Shown here in pieces: positions 48,269 through 58,616 of a stretch of 64,000 nt of DNA. The position numbers were made by a program, and so were the translations under genes. The DNA is from Mycoplasmopsis opalescens ATCC 27921 (GTDB lineage: Bacteria; Bacillota_I; Bacilli_A; Mycoplasmatales; Metamycoplasmataceae): assembly GCF_000712185.1 (NCBI RefSeq), contig NZ_JOOB01000012.1:1-64000 (forward strand), given 5' to 3'. Below the pieces are notes generated by a model. That model did not search any database. It was not told where the DNA came from and was given only the letters and a program-made list of their open reading frames with translations. Position 1 is the stretch's first letter. Every line of letters starts with the position of its first letter.

Positions 48269-49688
48269 TGAAGGTATACCCAATATAACTAATTCACAAC
48301 ATCGAGACGATGAATTAGAAGCAAAAATACTTGGCATTGTGCTGTCGAATAACCGATACGCTGATCAGATTTTACCCTTCCTCCTCCCAGAGGATTTCGC
48401 AAATATATCATACCGTCACTTTTTTGAAGTGATTGTTTATTTATATAAAAATGCTATTACTATTAACGACTATCAAATATTTGAACATACTAAGCAAAAT
48501 CCTAAAAGCCTTGTAAATAAGGCACTTTTGATGGAATTATATAATTCTGCTGGTTTAGTTTCAAATATTCAAAGCTACTTAGAAAAGCTCGTAAAATTAA
48601 CAAAATTACGCAAAATCGCCTCTATTGAAAGAATTATAAGTGCCAAATTAAGCAAAGATAGCGGGTTAGTTCAAGAAGATGAAATTGTCTCATCTATTCA
48701 AGAAGTTTTATATGACATTGATCGTAATAATTTTTCGCAAGACTTTTTACCAGCTTCTAAAGTTAGTCATTCATTCTATCAAGATTTAGAACGCCAGCGT
48801 TCACTTGATATGCATGATATTAATGGTATAGCCACTAGATATGCTGAATTTGATAATATCACACAAGGTCTCCATGGCGGCGAGCTAATAGTTTTAGCCG
48901 CTCGTCCAGGAATGGGTAAGACCGCTTTTGCATTAAATATTGCCACTAATATAGCATCAAGTAAGGATCGTGATGGTCGCACACGAAAAGCAGCTTTTTT
49001 CTCACTTGAAATGGCTCCTAAACAATTAATGATTCGTATTTATTCTTATATATCAGGCATTGAATTAACAAAATTAAAGCGACCACAAATGCTAACAGAT
49101 GAAGATATGTATACAACTATCACTTCAGTTAAAAATAATGTGATTGAAAAACTTAATTTGTTTATAGATGATACGGTTGATAATGACATTGACACAATAA
49201 TATGAAAATGTCGTAGACTTCACAAAGTTGACAAGCTTGATTTAATCGTAATTGACTATATGCAACTAATTTCAATTAAAGGTAAAGCTGGTGATAACCG
49301 CCAACAAGAAATTACTAAAATATCTCGCCGTTTAAAAGCCCTGTCTTTAGAGCTTAATGTTCCCATTTTAGTCCTATCACAGCTAAATCGGCAAACTGAG
49401 AACCGGGAAAATAAGAGACCTCTATTAAGTGATTTACGTGAATCTGGAGCCATAGAGCAAGATGCCGACTTAGTATTATTTTTATATCGCGAAGAATATT
49501 ATGCTTCTATGCGTCGTAAAGATGAAACTAATCCTGAAAACGAAGCTTTAGCTAAAATTCATGGTGAGCCAATCGAATTAATTATTGCAAAGCATCGTAA
49601 CGGTGCTACAGGTGTAATTAAACTAGGTTTTGTGCCTTATACTGGTAAATTTAATGATCTTGGCCACAGAATCGAAAGCGAGATTTAG
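48258..49688 (+). CDS. dnaB: Replicative DNA helicase
   Basis: A 476-residue hexameric helicase. N-terminal domain [27 protein letters not shown], linker, then RecA-like core: [19 protein letters not shown] (Walker A), [28 protein letters not shown] (Walker B), [36 protein letters not shown], and [15 protein letters not shown]. Full length. SD GTTGAGGTG is in the end of rplI. Start overlaps rplI by 11 bases. Confidence 0.96.
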
Positions 49689-49689
49689 A

Positions 49690-50961
49690 ATGATTTACCT
49701 GTATAGTGCCCTATCTGCCTTATTTATAGTACTTTCAGCAATTTTTAGTGCTTGTGAAACAGCTTATACTAGCTTAAATCCAGGCAAGATTGAAAAGATG
49801 ATTGAAAACAACGAATTTGGTTCAAAGATTATCAAAAAACAATATAGCTTCTTTAATCAAACCCTTAGCACTATTTTAATATGCAATAATATTGTTAATA
49901 TCGCAGCTTCTTCAACTTTTTCATTCATATTAAGTTCTTCTTTATCAGAAATAAACAAAGATTATAATGTTTTAATTTCAACTGCAGTAATGACTCCAAT
50001 TATTGTTCTTGTCAGCGAAATAACACCAAAAATTATTGCTAAAGCAAAACCAGTTCAAACTGCTAAGGCTTTTTGCATAATCCTATTAGCAATGTACTAC
50101 ATTTTGTTCCCAATCACCTATCCATTAGGCAAAATTGGTAAAAAAATTTATGTTACAAATGATGAAGAAGAAGTTAAAGGATTAATCACTGTTGCGCAAA
50201 ATGAAGGTGTTTTAGAAGCAGAAGAAAGTATGATGGCTCAAAATGCTTTAGCGCTTGATAGCATAAAAGTTCGTTCTCATTATGTTAAGATGCGAGACGT
50301 TACTTGTTTAAGTGCCAACGATAATGTTGCTAAAGCTTTAGAAGTATTCAATGACACACATTATAGTCGTATTCCAGTTAAAAAAGATGACCAATTTATT
50401 GGAATTGTAATATTTAAAGATATTGCTTTTACCCAAAAAGGTAGAGTTATTAATTTCTTAAAAACTGTTCCCAATGTTTCCGCTAATTCAACACTTTCAA
50501 GTGCTTTAAAAACTATGCGTCGCGCTCAAGCACAAATGGCTTTTGTGCTTGAAAATAATTCATCTGTTACCCCAATTGGAGTTATCACAATTGAAGATAT
50601 TATTGAAGAAATTATCGGCGAAATATATGATGAATATGACCAAGAAGAGGTTGAAGAAATCTTTGAAATTAGTTTAGATCATTTCATTGTTTCGCAACAT
50701 GTTCAAATGCGCAAATTACTTAAAACAACTAAAATTGATTGAGAACTTGATGAATCAGAATATGAAATATCACTTGGCGAATTCTTAGAAAAGAAAATGG
50801 CTAAGAAGCTTTCGCGAAGTTTAAACTATGAACTCGAAGATGTTTATTTCAAAGCCTCGAAAACTCAAAAAAACTACAAAAAAGATTTACGTATTGAAAT
50901 TCATATCGGTAACCAAGCGGAAATTAAGCAAGATGAAACTACGATTTATAATGAAGGATAA
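49690..50961 (+). CDS. CNNM/CorC-type membrane protein with CBS pair (HlyC family)
   Basis: A 423-residue protein. N-terminal DUF21/CNNM domain with about four membrane segments (LFIVLSAIFSACETAYTSLNPGKIEKMIE; TPIIVLVSEITPKIIAKAKP is the family signature), two CBS domains (MRDVTCLSANDNVAKALEVFNDTHYSRIPV; ANSTLSSALKTMRRAQ), and a C-terminal CorC_HlyC domain. The family is linked to magnesium or cobalt handling. I chose ATG 49690, one base after the dnaB stop, over a longer upstream frame overlapping dnaB. Last gene of the operon; a terminator follows. Confidence 0.9.
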
Positions 50962-50989
50962 TTAAAGATTTAATTAATATTAATAAAAT

Positions 50990-51022
50990 AAAAAAATCTC
51001 ACATTGGATGAGATTTTTTTTA
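50990..51022. terminator. Terminator of the gdpP operon
   Basis: AAAAAATCTCA-cattgga-TGAGATTTTTTT. Confidence 0.88.
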
Positions 51023-51046
51023 TTGCGCTACAGTATTTTTGGTAAT
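51023..51046. repeat. Half copy of the palindromic family
   Basis: GCGCTACAGTATTTTTGGTAATTTTT is the right half (TACAG, TTTTTGGTA) of the CTGTA-core element, next to the msrB stop. Confidence 0.5.
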
Positions 51047-51048
51047 TT

Positions 51049-51480
51049 TTAATCAAAAAGTTTTTTTAGTGCCCCGTATCCCTCTTTATCCATATCATCA
51101 AAGGCAATAAATCTTAATGAGCCTGAATTAATGCAATATCTTAATCCGCCTTTATCTTTAGGGCCATCATTAAAAACATGACCTAAATGTGATGAAGCAT
51201 TAGTGCTTTTAACTTCGGTTCGTATTAAATTGTGTGATAAATCCTCGAACTCGCTAATAACTTCATTATTAATTGGTTTGCTAAATGCTGGTCATCCACA
51301 GCCAGAATTAAATTTGTCTGTTGACTTGAATAATGGTGTACCATCAACAATATCGACGTATATTCCTTTTTCAAAATGATTATCATATTCATTTTCATAA
51401 GGCTTTTCTGTGTATGATTCTTGAGTTATTTTATATTGTAATTCAGTTAATTCTTTTAATCTTTTTTCTTTATCAAACAT
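51049..51480 (-). CDS. msrB: Peptide-methionine (R)-S-oxide reductase
   Basis: A 143-residue MsrB, which repairs methionine R-sulfoxide in proteins. Motifs: [36 protein letters not shown], and the catalytic Cys in [12 protein letters not shown]. The Zn-binding CxxC pairs seen in some members are absent. One Trp (GCGW) is UGA. SD AAAGGAG. Single-gene unit; the neighbouring large lipoprotein with thioredoxin folds could be relevant to its reduction only by inference. Confidence 0.94.
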
Positions 51481-51535
51481 TGGTTTTCTCCTTTATTTTT
51501 TTTATTATAAACTGATTTGAAAACAAAAAAAGTAA

Positions 51536-51565
51536 AAAAATCGACTTTTTTTAAGTCGATTTTAT
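51536..51565. terminator. Terminator of the large lipoprotein gene
   Basis: AAAAATCGACTT and AAGTCGATTTTA enclose a T-rich loop; a T run follows on the minus strand. Confidence 0.8.
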
Positions 51566-51593
51566 AACTTTTGGTTTTTTTCTAATTTTCTAT

Positions 51594-52919
51594 TTATTTA
51601 CGAATCTTGTTTAGAACTTCATCAAGTTTTTTTGAATAACTTTCTATTTCGCTTTGGCTTAAATTTTTACTTTTAAGTTTAGTTTCAATTTCTTTTCTTA
51701 GATTATCGAATTCAACTCTTAAAGTTTTAGCTTTATATTTTTCATTAGGCTGATCTTTGTAAATATATGTCCCAGCTTCTAATCGACTAATTCATAGTTT
51801 TTTTGTTAGTGTTTCAATTGTATTATTTTCAATTAAAGGTTTAATAGTTTCATCTTGTGTAATATCGATTACTAAGTCTTCACCACCGTGTGGGTTTTGA
51901 ATTCTTAATTTATTTTCAAAAATACTCATAACATTGATTCTTACAGTGATATTTTTTAATTTATCTGCAATATCTGTTTTAGTTCAAGTTTTATTATTTT
52001 CTGATAAAACAAAGAATTGGTGTTTACTTGTTTCATCTCACTTATAAATGAAATGCATATTTTTATAAGAAACTACTGAAGTATGATTGATTGAACTTAA
52101 AAAAATATCTTTATCAAAGATTTTAGCTACTGGATCATCACTTAAATGTACTTTATTAGCTTCCATAACTAATTCAAATTGGTTTGATTGTAATTCGGCT
52201 CTAAATAAGCCAACTTTAGTTGATGAGTTTGGTTTATTTTTATCCACAAAATAAGTAAATACATATCAATATTGACCAACTTTAAAGAAATTAGACGCTT
52301 GCTTGATTGAAATTTTATAATATGCATTTTGAGGCTGACTAATCATTAGTAAATTTTTATAATCGTCATCAGCCATTTCCTGGTTTTTGTACAAGGTATC
52401 AATTGGTAAATTATGTTCCATTAATCAACCACTATAAGTCGTTGCATTACCATAATATTTTATATTGCTTTTTATTGGTCTTAAAAATTTATTATGTCAA
52501 TCACGCTTCATGTCTTGACCAAAATGGTAGCCATTAGGTGTAAAAGGTTTTTCCACTTGTTCAGCATCGATATGTAAAATATCTAAATATCTTCAATGTG
52601 GCTTGTCTTCTTTTTTCATTTGAAGCTTAACTCAAATAAATTCGTGCAGACCATTATTACTTACTTTAGGATATGCAGGCACACCAACTATATTAAGTAA
52701 TAAAGCGCCTAATCAAGAATAATGTTGACATACTGCCTTAAATTGATTTGAATTATTTTCATATCCTGTTTCTAAAACTTTATCGATTGAAAAATTAGAC
52801 ATCTTTTCATCATAGACCAATCTATCAGCTACATAACGGCTAATTGCAAAAGCTTTTTCTTGAGGTGTGTAATCACTTTTAACAACTTGTAAGCCGTATT
52901 GATAAATTGAATAAATCAA
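51594..52919 (-). CDS. 3' part of the frameshifted multidomain lipoprotein: transglutaminase-like domain
   Basis: About 441 residues in the frame one base back from the upstream part. It opens with SDYTPQEKAFAISRYVADRLVYDEKMSNFSI, the usual lead-in to a transglutaminase-like core, then FKAVCQHYSWLGALLLNIVGVPAYPKVS (Cys, codon 52728-52730), GLHEFIWVKL (His) and HWRYLDIL (Asp): a complete Cys-His-Asp triad. The remaining 300 residues are surface-type sequence ending LDEVLNKIRK. No SD or credible ATG lies at its start, so it should be read as the end of the gene that begins at 55447. It belongs outside the cell. Confidence 0.8.
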
Positions 52920-55447
52920 TTTTTATATTTTTGATCCCAAATTAAGCTGTTTACAATAGTTTTAGGAAATTCTGGGTGATTTTTATTTTTATATTTTGAA
53001 AAGCTTAATAGTTTTATAAATTGATCATCATATTCAGTTTCATCTTCATTTAAGCTTATTGATTCTGTTTTAAATCTAGTTCCATAGAATCCACCTTGCA
53101 CATAAGCATGATCTACTCAATCATTTGCAAATCATTCCAACATTGCATCAACCATAAATCTAGCATGATAATTAGCTTTTTCTACACGATAAGTATGATA
53201 TTTATCATCATCAATAAATTGATTAAATAGTTCTCTTAATTCTTTGATTTCTGCTTCTTTATCAGTGAAATTATTTAATTTTCTTTCGATGATTAACTCA
53301 TCTTCAGCCGCTACAATATCTCTTTTTGGAACTCTGTTTATATCTTTAGGGTATTGTTTTTTAATTTCTTCATATTTACCATAATATGGATCAAAAGTAT
53401 TGTTTGGATCATCTGGTATTGTTAAATTTTCATCTAAAGTTGAAATAGTTCCCTTGATTTTATTTACTCATGAACTAGCTTGAGCAGAATTACTTAAAAA
53501 CATTGTGAAATTAAGCTCTTCATCTAAAATGAAGCATTGTGGAATTCCTGAAGCATCAGGAACTAATTGAATTAATTTTTTTTGTGAATCTCTAAATAAG
53601 ACTGTATCTTTAAGTTTTTCGGCTCCATTATCTTTGACAAATTGTTCTCAATTTGAGCCGTTACTTTCCATACCATAAACTAAATTGTACTCAAGTGAGC
53701 TCAAGTCTTTATTTTTATATTCATCTAGTTTTTTAATGCATCATTGGCAATGAGTTGAACCTAAAAATACTACAGTTGGCTTAGTTTTGTCTTTTACTAT
53801 CTCGCTTAATTTAATCATTGTTCCATCAGATTTTTGCAATTCCATATTTTTTAATGCTTTTGCATAACTGTGTTTTGAATATTTTTCAGCATCACTAGGC
53901 AATTGTTTCATTTTTTGGCGTTGTTCAAATGTTCGATATTTAGTTAAGTTGCTATCATCGATTTGATTATCACTATCATCTGGTTGCTGTTGATCATCTT
54001 GTGGATTTTCTGGTACAATTGGCGAAATTGGTTCACCATTTTTTTTAGTTAATTCATCTGAAAATGAAGCAGATAATTTTTTGTTAACTTCAGTTAAAAA
54101 TGGATCAATTGTTGTTGAATCAACACCAAACATATTAATTATTTGTCCATATTCATCTAATAAAACAAACTTAGGTGTAGTTTTAAATTCTATTCTGTCT
54201 CTTCAAATAAAGTCATAAGCATCATAATATGTATTTTCTTTTAAATGCCCTAAATTCTCTTGATCTAAAACTTTTTCTGAATCTGCAATCGATGATTTTG
54301 TATCATTTTCGCTTATTGAAGTCATAACTTTGACATAGTTATAATTATCGGTATTAACTTTATCCATTAATTTTAATGCATCTAAACAAGCTAAACATGT
54401 GGTTGAAGCAAATAAAACAAGTGTTTTTTTGCCATTATTAGCTAATTGGTTAATTTGAACTTTTTCAGCTTTATTATTCGCTAAAAAGTACTTGAATAAG
54501 CCATTTTGGTAATTTTTTGTTAAAAATTCATCATTTAATTCTGCTGTTTTTGACTTTGAAAAATGATCGAAAGCTTTATTGTTTGCGTAATCATCATAAG
54601 TTTTTTGTGTTTTCGTTTGTGAAAGTTCAAAAACATAAGTTGCATAGCCATGATATTTATCATTTGTTAATGTTTCAATTTGGATTGTGTATTTTTTATC
54701 ATTTTCAAATGTGATATTTTCAAAAATATCTTTAATATTTTTTTCAAAATTATTTTCTAGTTTAGCTAATTCTTTTTTAGCTAATTCTTTATCATCTGCA
54801 AATAATTTAAAGGTAAAATCTGAAACGTGATTAATTGAGCCTGCACCAATATTGGTCAAATCAAGCTTAATTTTAGCTTCGTTAATGTTTTTAAAAATAT
54901 TTGTAGCATTTTTTACTCTTAGTTCTGTAACAACTTTTTGCTTTTCAGGGGTTGTGATGGGTTTGCCTTCCTTAGCTCATTGGGTATAGCCACCATTCAT
55001 TCAATAAATGTAATCAAAACCCATTTCTTTAATTTCTTTAGCCGCTTTTTGTGATCTATTTTGGGTTCGACAATATATTAGATAAGTTTTTTTCTTATCT
55101 AGTTTATTAATTTCAGCTGCAAAAGTTTTACGGTTATTGTAGCTAATTTTAACTGGATTATCGATGTAGCCTTCTTCTCATTCTCCAGGGTCGCGAACAT
55201 CAAGAAGCACAAAATCAGCGTTATTTTTGTTTTTCATTATTAAATCCAAAGCTTCATTGGTTTCAACTTTAGTTATAAATGGTGTTTTTTGGTCGCTTTC
55301 ATTTGGATCTGGATTAGGTTTTGGATCTAAATTATCATCTCCAGGCTTTTTATCTGGATCTTCTTTTTTATCACAAGATATTACAGTTGCAGCTAATAGT
55401 GATGTACTAGCTACAGGGATAAGCGATAATAGTATTTTACGTTTCAT
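52829..55447 (-). CDS. 5' part of a multidomain lipoprotein: rhodanese and two thioredoxin-like domains
   Basis: Signal peptide with lipobox VISC (Cys25), then an Asp/Pro-rich spacer. Rhodanese domain at about 58-165 (FVLLDVRDPGEWEEGYI, active loop YCRTQNRS with Cys126). A first thioredoxin-like fold has FASTTCLACLDALKLM (Cys351, Cys354), and a second has FLGSTHCQWCIKKLDE (Cys567, Cys570), separated by an acidic Gln/Asp linker. A further 290 residues lead to the frame change near 52920; in this frame the chain ends at TAG 52829-52831 after 23 non-homologous residues. SD AAGGAG. Whole gene would encode about 1,280 residues. Lipid-anchored sulfur-transfer and disulfide chemistry is inferred from the motifs. 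Confidence 0.85.
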
Positions 55448-55561
55448 GATTTCTCCTTAATTAATTTATAAGCTTATTGTAATATATATGTAAATGTTTT
55501 CACTATTTCATAATAATATTTTTTTAAGCGAATTTGCCTGTATTATAGACCTTTTGAGAAC

Positions 55562-55597
55562 AAAAAAAATAACTTAAGGAGCTAAGTTATTTTTTTG
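55562..55597. terminator. Terminator of gpsA
   Basis: AAAAAAAATAACTTA-aggagc-TAAGTTATTTTTTTG, two bases beyond the gpsA stop on the minus strand. Just left of it, 55536-55561 is a decayed half of the palindromic family (CTGTATTATAG, GAGAACA). Confidence 0.85.
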
Positions 55598-55598
55598 T

Positions 55599-56588
55599 TT
55601 AGATTATTTCGAAGTTGCAAATTTCTTTTTCACTTTTGCCATGATACAAGATATCTACAATGTTTTTTAAAAATGGTGCTTTTAGTTTTGGATTGTTAGT
55701 AAGCATCTTATCCAAAGTTTTTGCAGCATAATAACCTTCTACGACTTTTGTATTTTTTTGAAGTGCTTCTTCAAGGCCAAATTCGGCAATTAGTTTGCCA
55801 AAGGAAAAGTTTCTGCTCTTTTCTGATGTACAAGTTAATAAAGTATCACCTAAAGCTGATAATTGCAATGCAACCGAAGCACAAGAATGCGGATTGAAAT
55901 GTTTATAAATATTAAAAATTTCGTTAACACCAATCGTAACTAAGGCGGCTACAGTATTTTTAGCTTCAAAAAAGTAATTTGCAATCGAAACTCCGATAGC
56001 TAAAGTATTTTTAAATGCTGCATAATATTCTGCGCCATGTTCATCTTCAGTTGGGACTAATTTAAAGTAATTATTGTTAAAAGTTTGCGCTATAAGCTGA
56101 TTGAATTCTTTATTTTTACCAACAACATTTGCCATTGTTAATAAATTATCGAATACTTCAACTGCAAAAGAAGGACCAATCAATGATGCAAAAGAATTTA
56201 AATTATTTTTAAAATGGTTGTAAATAAAATTACTTAACGGTTCGCTTGTTTCATAATCAAAACCCTTCGCCACAGATAAAATATTAGCTTTTTTAGAGCC
56301 TAAAACTTTAGTTAATTGAGTTAAAACATTTTTAATCGCTACAGATGGAACTGCCAAAACAACAAAATCTGCTCCCTCAACAACTTCTTCCATTTTTAAG
56401 CTTGCTGTAATGTTTTTGGGGTTATTGAATTTTTTTTCACCAAAAAAAGCTGTATTTACACCATTATTGATGTCATTAACTTCTTTTTCATTAATTCCTC
56501 ACATTTTAACTTTGTGGTTATTAAAAGATAAAACTGAAGCTAGCGCACTACCCCATGCACCAGTTCCTAAAAATGCTATTGTTTTCAT
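55599..56588 (-). CDS. gpsA: Glycerol-3-phosphate dehydrogenase [NAD(P)+]
   Basis: A 329-residue dehydrogenase making glycerol-3-phosphate from dihydroxyacetone phosphate for lipid synthesis. Rossmann start IAFLGTGAWGSALASVLSFNNHKV, VVLAVPSVAIKNVL, ILSVAKGFD, LIGPSFAVEVF, the Lys in YYAAFKNTLAIGVSI, and ALGDTLLTCTSEKSRNFSFG, the family's C-terminal signature. The usual TRGLAE reads TIGVNE. SD AGGAGAAA. Terminator at its end; the next gene upstream is 15 bases away on the same strand. Confidence 0.93.
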
Positions 56589-56602
56589 AATTTCTCCTGA
56601 AT

Positions 56603-57007
56603 TTATTTTACAAAATTATTAAATTTTTTCAGTGCATTTAAATCAAAAATCGCAAGTTTATAAAATTTATAATATTTTAAAGCTTTTTGATGGTCAGCTA
56701 AAGCTAATTCACATTTTATGGCCTTAATTATGGTTAAAAAAGCAATAAATTTACAAGTACATAAAAATACTGAAATTCCTATACTAATACCAAGAAAAAC
56801 TAATCCCAAGATAATATATCATTCATTTGATTTTGACAGAGTTATGATCATTGTTCACGAAAGTGCGAGCAAAATCATAATTCAAAATCACATTATGCCA
56901 AGAATTGAATAACGTTTAACTTTATTTTGAAAATATGTTCTTTGTTCGTTGTATGTTTTAAGATCATCAGCAAAATCTGCTTCATAAATATATTGATAAG
57001 AATGCAT
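56603..57007 (-). CDS. Small two-TM membrane protein
   Basis: A 134-residue protein with two adjacent hydrophobic segments (GIMWFWIMILLALSWTMIITL and IILGLVFLGISIGISVFLCT), a soluble N-terminal 30 residues, and a helical basic C-terminus (ADHQKALKYYKFYKLAIFDLNALKKF). I do not recognise a family. The start ATG-CAT has SD AAGGAC, which lies in a half copy of the palindromic family. It is likely co-transcribed with rsmA upstream and gpsA downstream. Confidence 0.75.
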
Positions 57008-57009
57008 AA

Positions 57010-57036
57010 AAGTCCTTGTCTACAGTGCTTTTGGTA
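57010..57036. repeat. Half copy of the palindromic family, forming an SD
   Basis: TCCTTGTCTACAGTGCTTTTGGTAAAA contains the family words CTACAGTGCTTTTGGTA. On the minus strand its end supplies AAGGAC, the SD of the 134-residue gene. Confidence 0.55.
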
Positions 57037-57039
57037 AAA

Positions 57040-57819
57040 TTATTTTTCTAATAATCGATATAATTCAACAATTTGCTCTAAATCAAGTTGTTGAACTCTT
57101 ATATTTGAATCAAAATTAAGTTTCTCGTATGCATCTATAATTTTTTCATTTGGATATTGAGTTAATAATGCATAGGTTAGTTTTTTTCTTCTTGCTAAAA
57201 AGCATAATTTAAAAAAATCTTTGATTTTTGAAAAATTATCTTCGGCTTGCTTATTAAATGTTAGTGTAACAATGGCGGATTCGACATTAGGTGTTGGTTT
57301 AAAACAGTTTCTAGGAACAATAAAATTTAATTCAACATTTGACAAATACTGCACAGTTACAGATAATTTAGAATAATTTGGGCTATTTTTTTTGGCTATC
57401 AATCTTTGGGCAACCTCGTATTGAACCATTAAGACTGCTTTAGTAAAATTTTGATAATTATCAAGTAATTTAAAAATGATGTCGCTAGTAATATAGTAAG
57501 GAATATTACCAATAACAATTGTATTTTTATAATTAGATAAATCATATTCTAAAAAGTTACCAGCTATTAATTGCTCAGGTTTCAAGATTTTTTGGGTAGT
57601 TAAAACATCTATCATATCTTTATCGATTTCATAACCAACAAAAGAGTTTGCTATTGGTTCAATAAATTTAGTGATAGCGCCCCTTCCAGGTCCAATTTCA
57701 ATAACATCTTTACCTTGTGCGTCAATAGTACTTACTATTTTTTTAATAATATTTGGATCTTGCAAGAAATTTTGTCCATATTTTTTCTTTGCAAAAACAT
57801 TTTTATTTGATTTTAACAT
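57040..57819 (-). CDS. rsmA: 16S rRNA dimethyladenosine transferase
   Basis: A 259-residue KsgA/RsmA, dimethylating two adenines near the 3' end of 16S rRNA. AKKKYGQNFLQDPNIIKKIV, SAM site VIEIGPGRGAITKFI, catalytic VIGNIPYYITSDIIFKLL, and RNCFKPTPNVESAIVTL are all typical. Loss causes kasugamycin resistance in other bacteria. It starts inside the 3' end of tatD (17-base overlap), so the two are coupled. Confidence 0.95.
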   Translation of the reverse strand: MLKSNKNVFAKKKYGQNFLQDPNIIKKIVSTIDAQGKDVIEIGPGRGAITKFIEPIANSFVGYEIDKDMIDVLTTQKILKPEQLIAGNFLEYDLSNYKNTIVIGNIPYYITSDIIFKLLDNYQNFTKAVLMVQYEVAQRLIAKKNSPNYSKLSVTVQYLSNVELNFIVPRNCFKPTPNVESAIVTLTFNKQAEDNFSKIKDFFKLCFLARRKKLTYALLTQYPNEKIIDAYEKLNFDSNIRVQQLDLEQIVELYRLLEK

Positions 57820-58573
57820 CTAAATTAAAGAAGCCTTTCGCATTTTTTATAACTTGAAAAGCTAACTTTTCAAGTGGCATTTTTTTAATTCCTGCAATAA
57901 AAGTTGTTACATATCTTACATAATTTGAATAGTTTTTTTCACCTCTTTTATGTGCCGGTGCCAAATAAGGCGCATCAGTCTCAGTTAGAATACTTTCAAC
58001 AGGTAAAAAATCGATAACTTCAACTAGATGTGAACTATTTTTATAAGTTACGATGCCACTGAAGCTAAAATAGCAACCTAATTCATAGAATTTTTTAGCT
58101 CATTCAATTGTTCCACTTCAAGTATGAATCATAAATTTAACATTTGGAAATTGGCTTAAAATCTCATAAAGATCTTCATAAGAATCACGCATATGAATTA
58201 CAACTGGTAAGTTGTGTTTTTCAGCAACTTTAATTTGTGCTATTAATGATTCTTTTTGCATTTCTGGCGTAGTTGTATCTCAATAATAATCTAAACCAAT
58301 TTCACCAATTGCTTTAATTTCATCTGTTATTAATGTCTCTAATAAAGCACCATCATTTGCTCCAGTCACGCATGTTGGGTGAATTCCAATTACTGGTCAA
58401 GTGTAATCGAATTTACGACAAAATTCGATTACTTCAACATTTTCTTTCATTTCGCAACCTGTTACCATCATAACTTTTACGCCTTTGTTATAGGCGTTTT
58501 GGACAACTTTTTCAGGGTCTTCATAGTATACCTTTAATGGGTGTGTATGAGCATCGACGAATTTGATAGACAT
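57803..58573 (-). CDS. tatD: TatD-family metal-dependent DNase
   Basis: A 256-residue TIM-barrel hydrolase. Metal ligands in FVDAHTHPLKV, the Glu of IGEIGLDYYWD, VIHMRDSYEDL, FMIHTWSG and the Asp in LTETDAPYLAP are present. Members act as 3'-5' exonucleases. The start at MSIKFVDAH follows SD AAAGGAG; a longer upstream frame has no SD. It overlaps rsmA at its 3' end. Upstream is a palindromic element and then mnmE's stop. Confidence 0.93.
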
Positions 58574-58589
58574 TTTTCTCCTTTGTTTC

Positions 58590-58614
58590 AAAATCACTAT
58601 AGCACGGTGATTTT
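58590..58614. repeat. Palindromic element, related to the CTGTA family
   Basis: AAAATCAC-tatagcacg-GTGATTTT, followed by TTGGTTA. Core TATAGCAC resembles CTGTAGCAC. It lies three bases right of the... mnmE stop side and may terminate mnmE. Confidence 0.55.
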
Positions 58615-58616
58615 GG

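Noticed and set aside
49630-49689. Longer start for the CNNM-type protein
   Set aside because: Would overlap the conserved end of dnaB by 60 bases; ATG 49690 gives the normal membrane-domain start.
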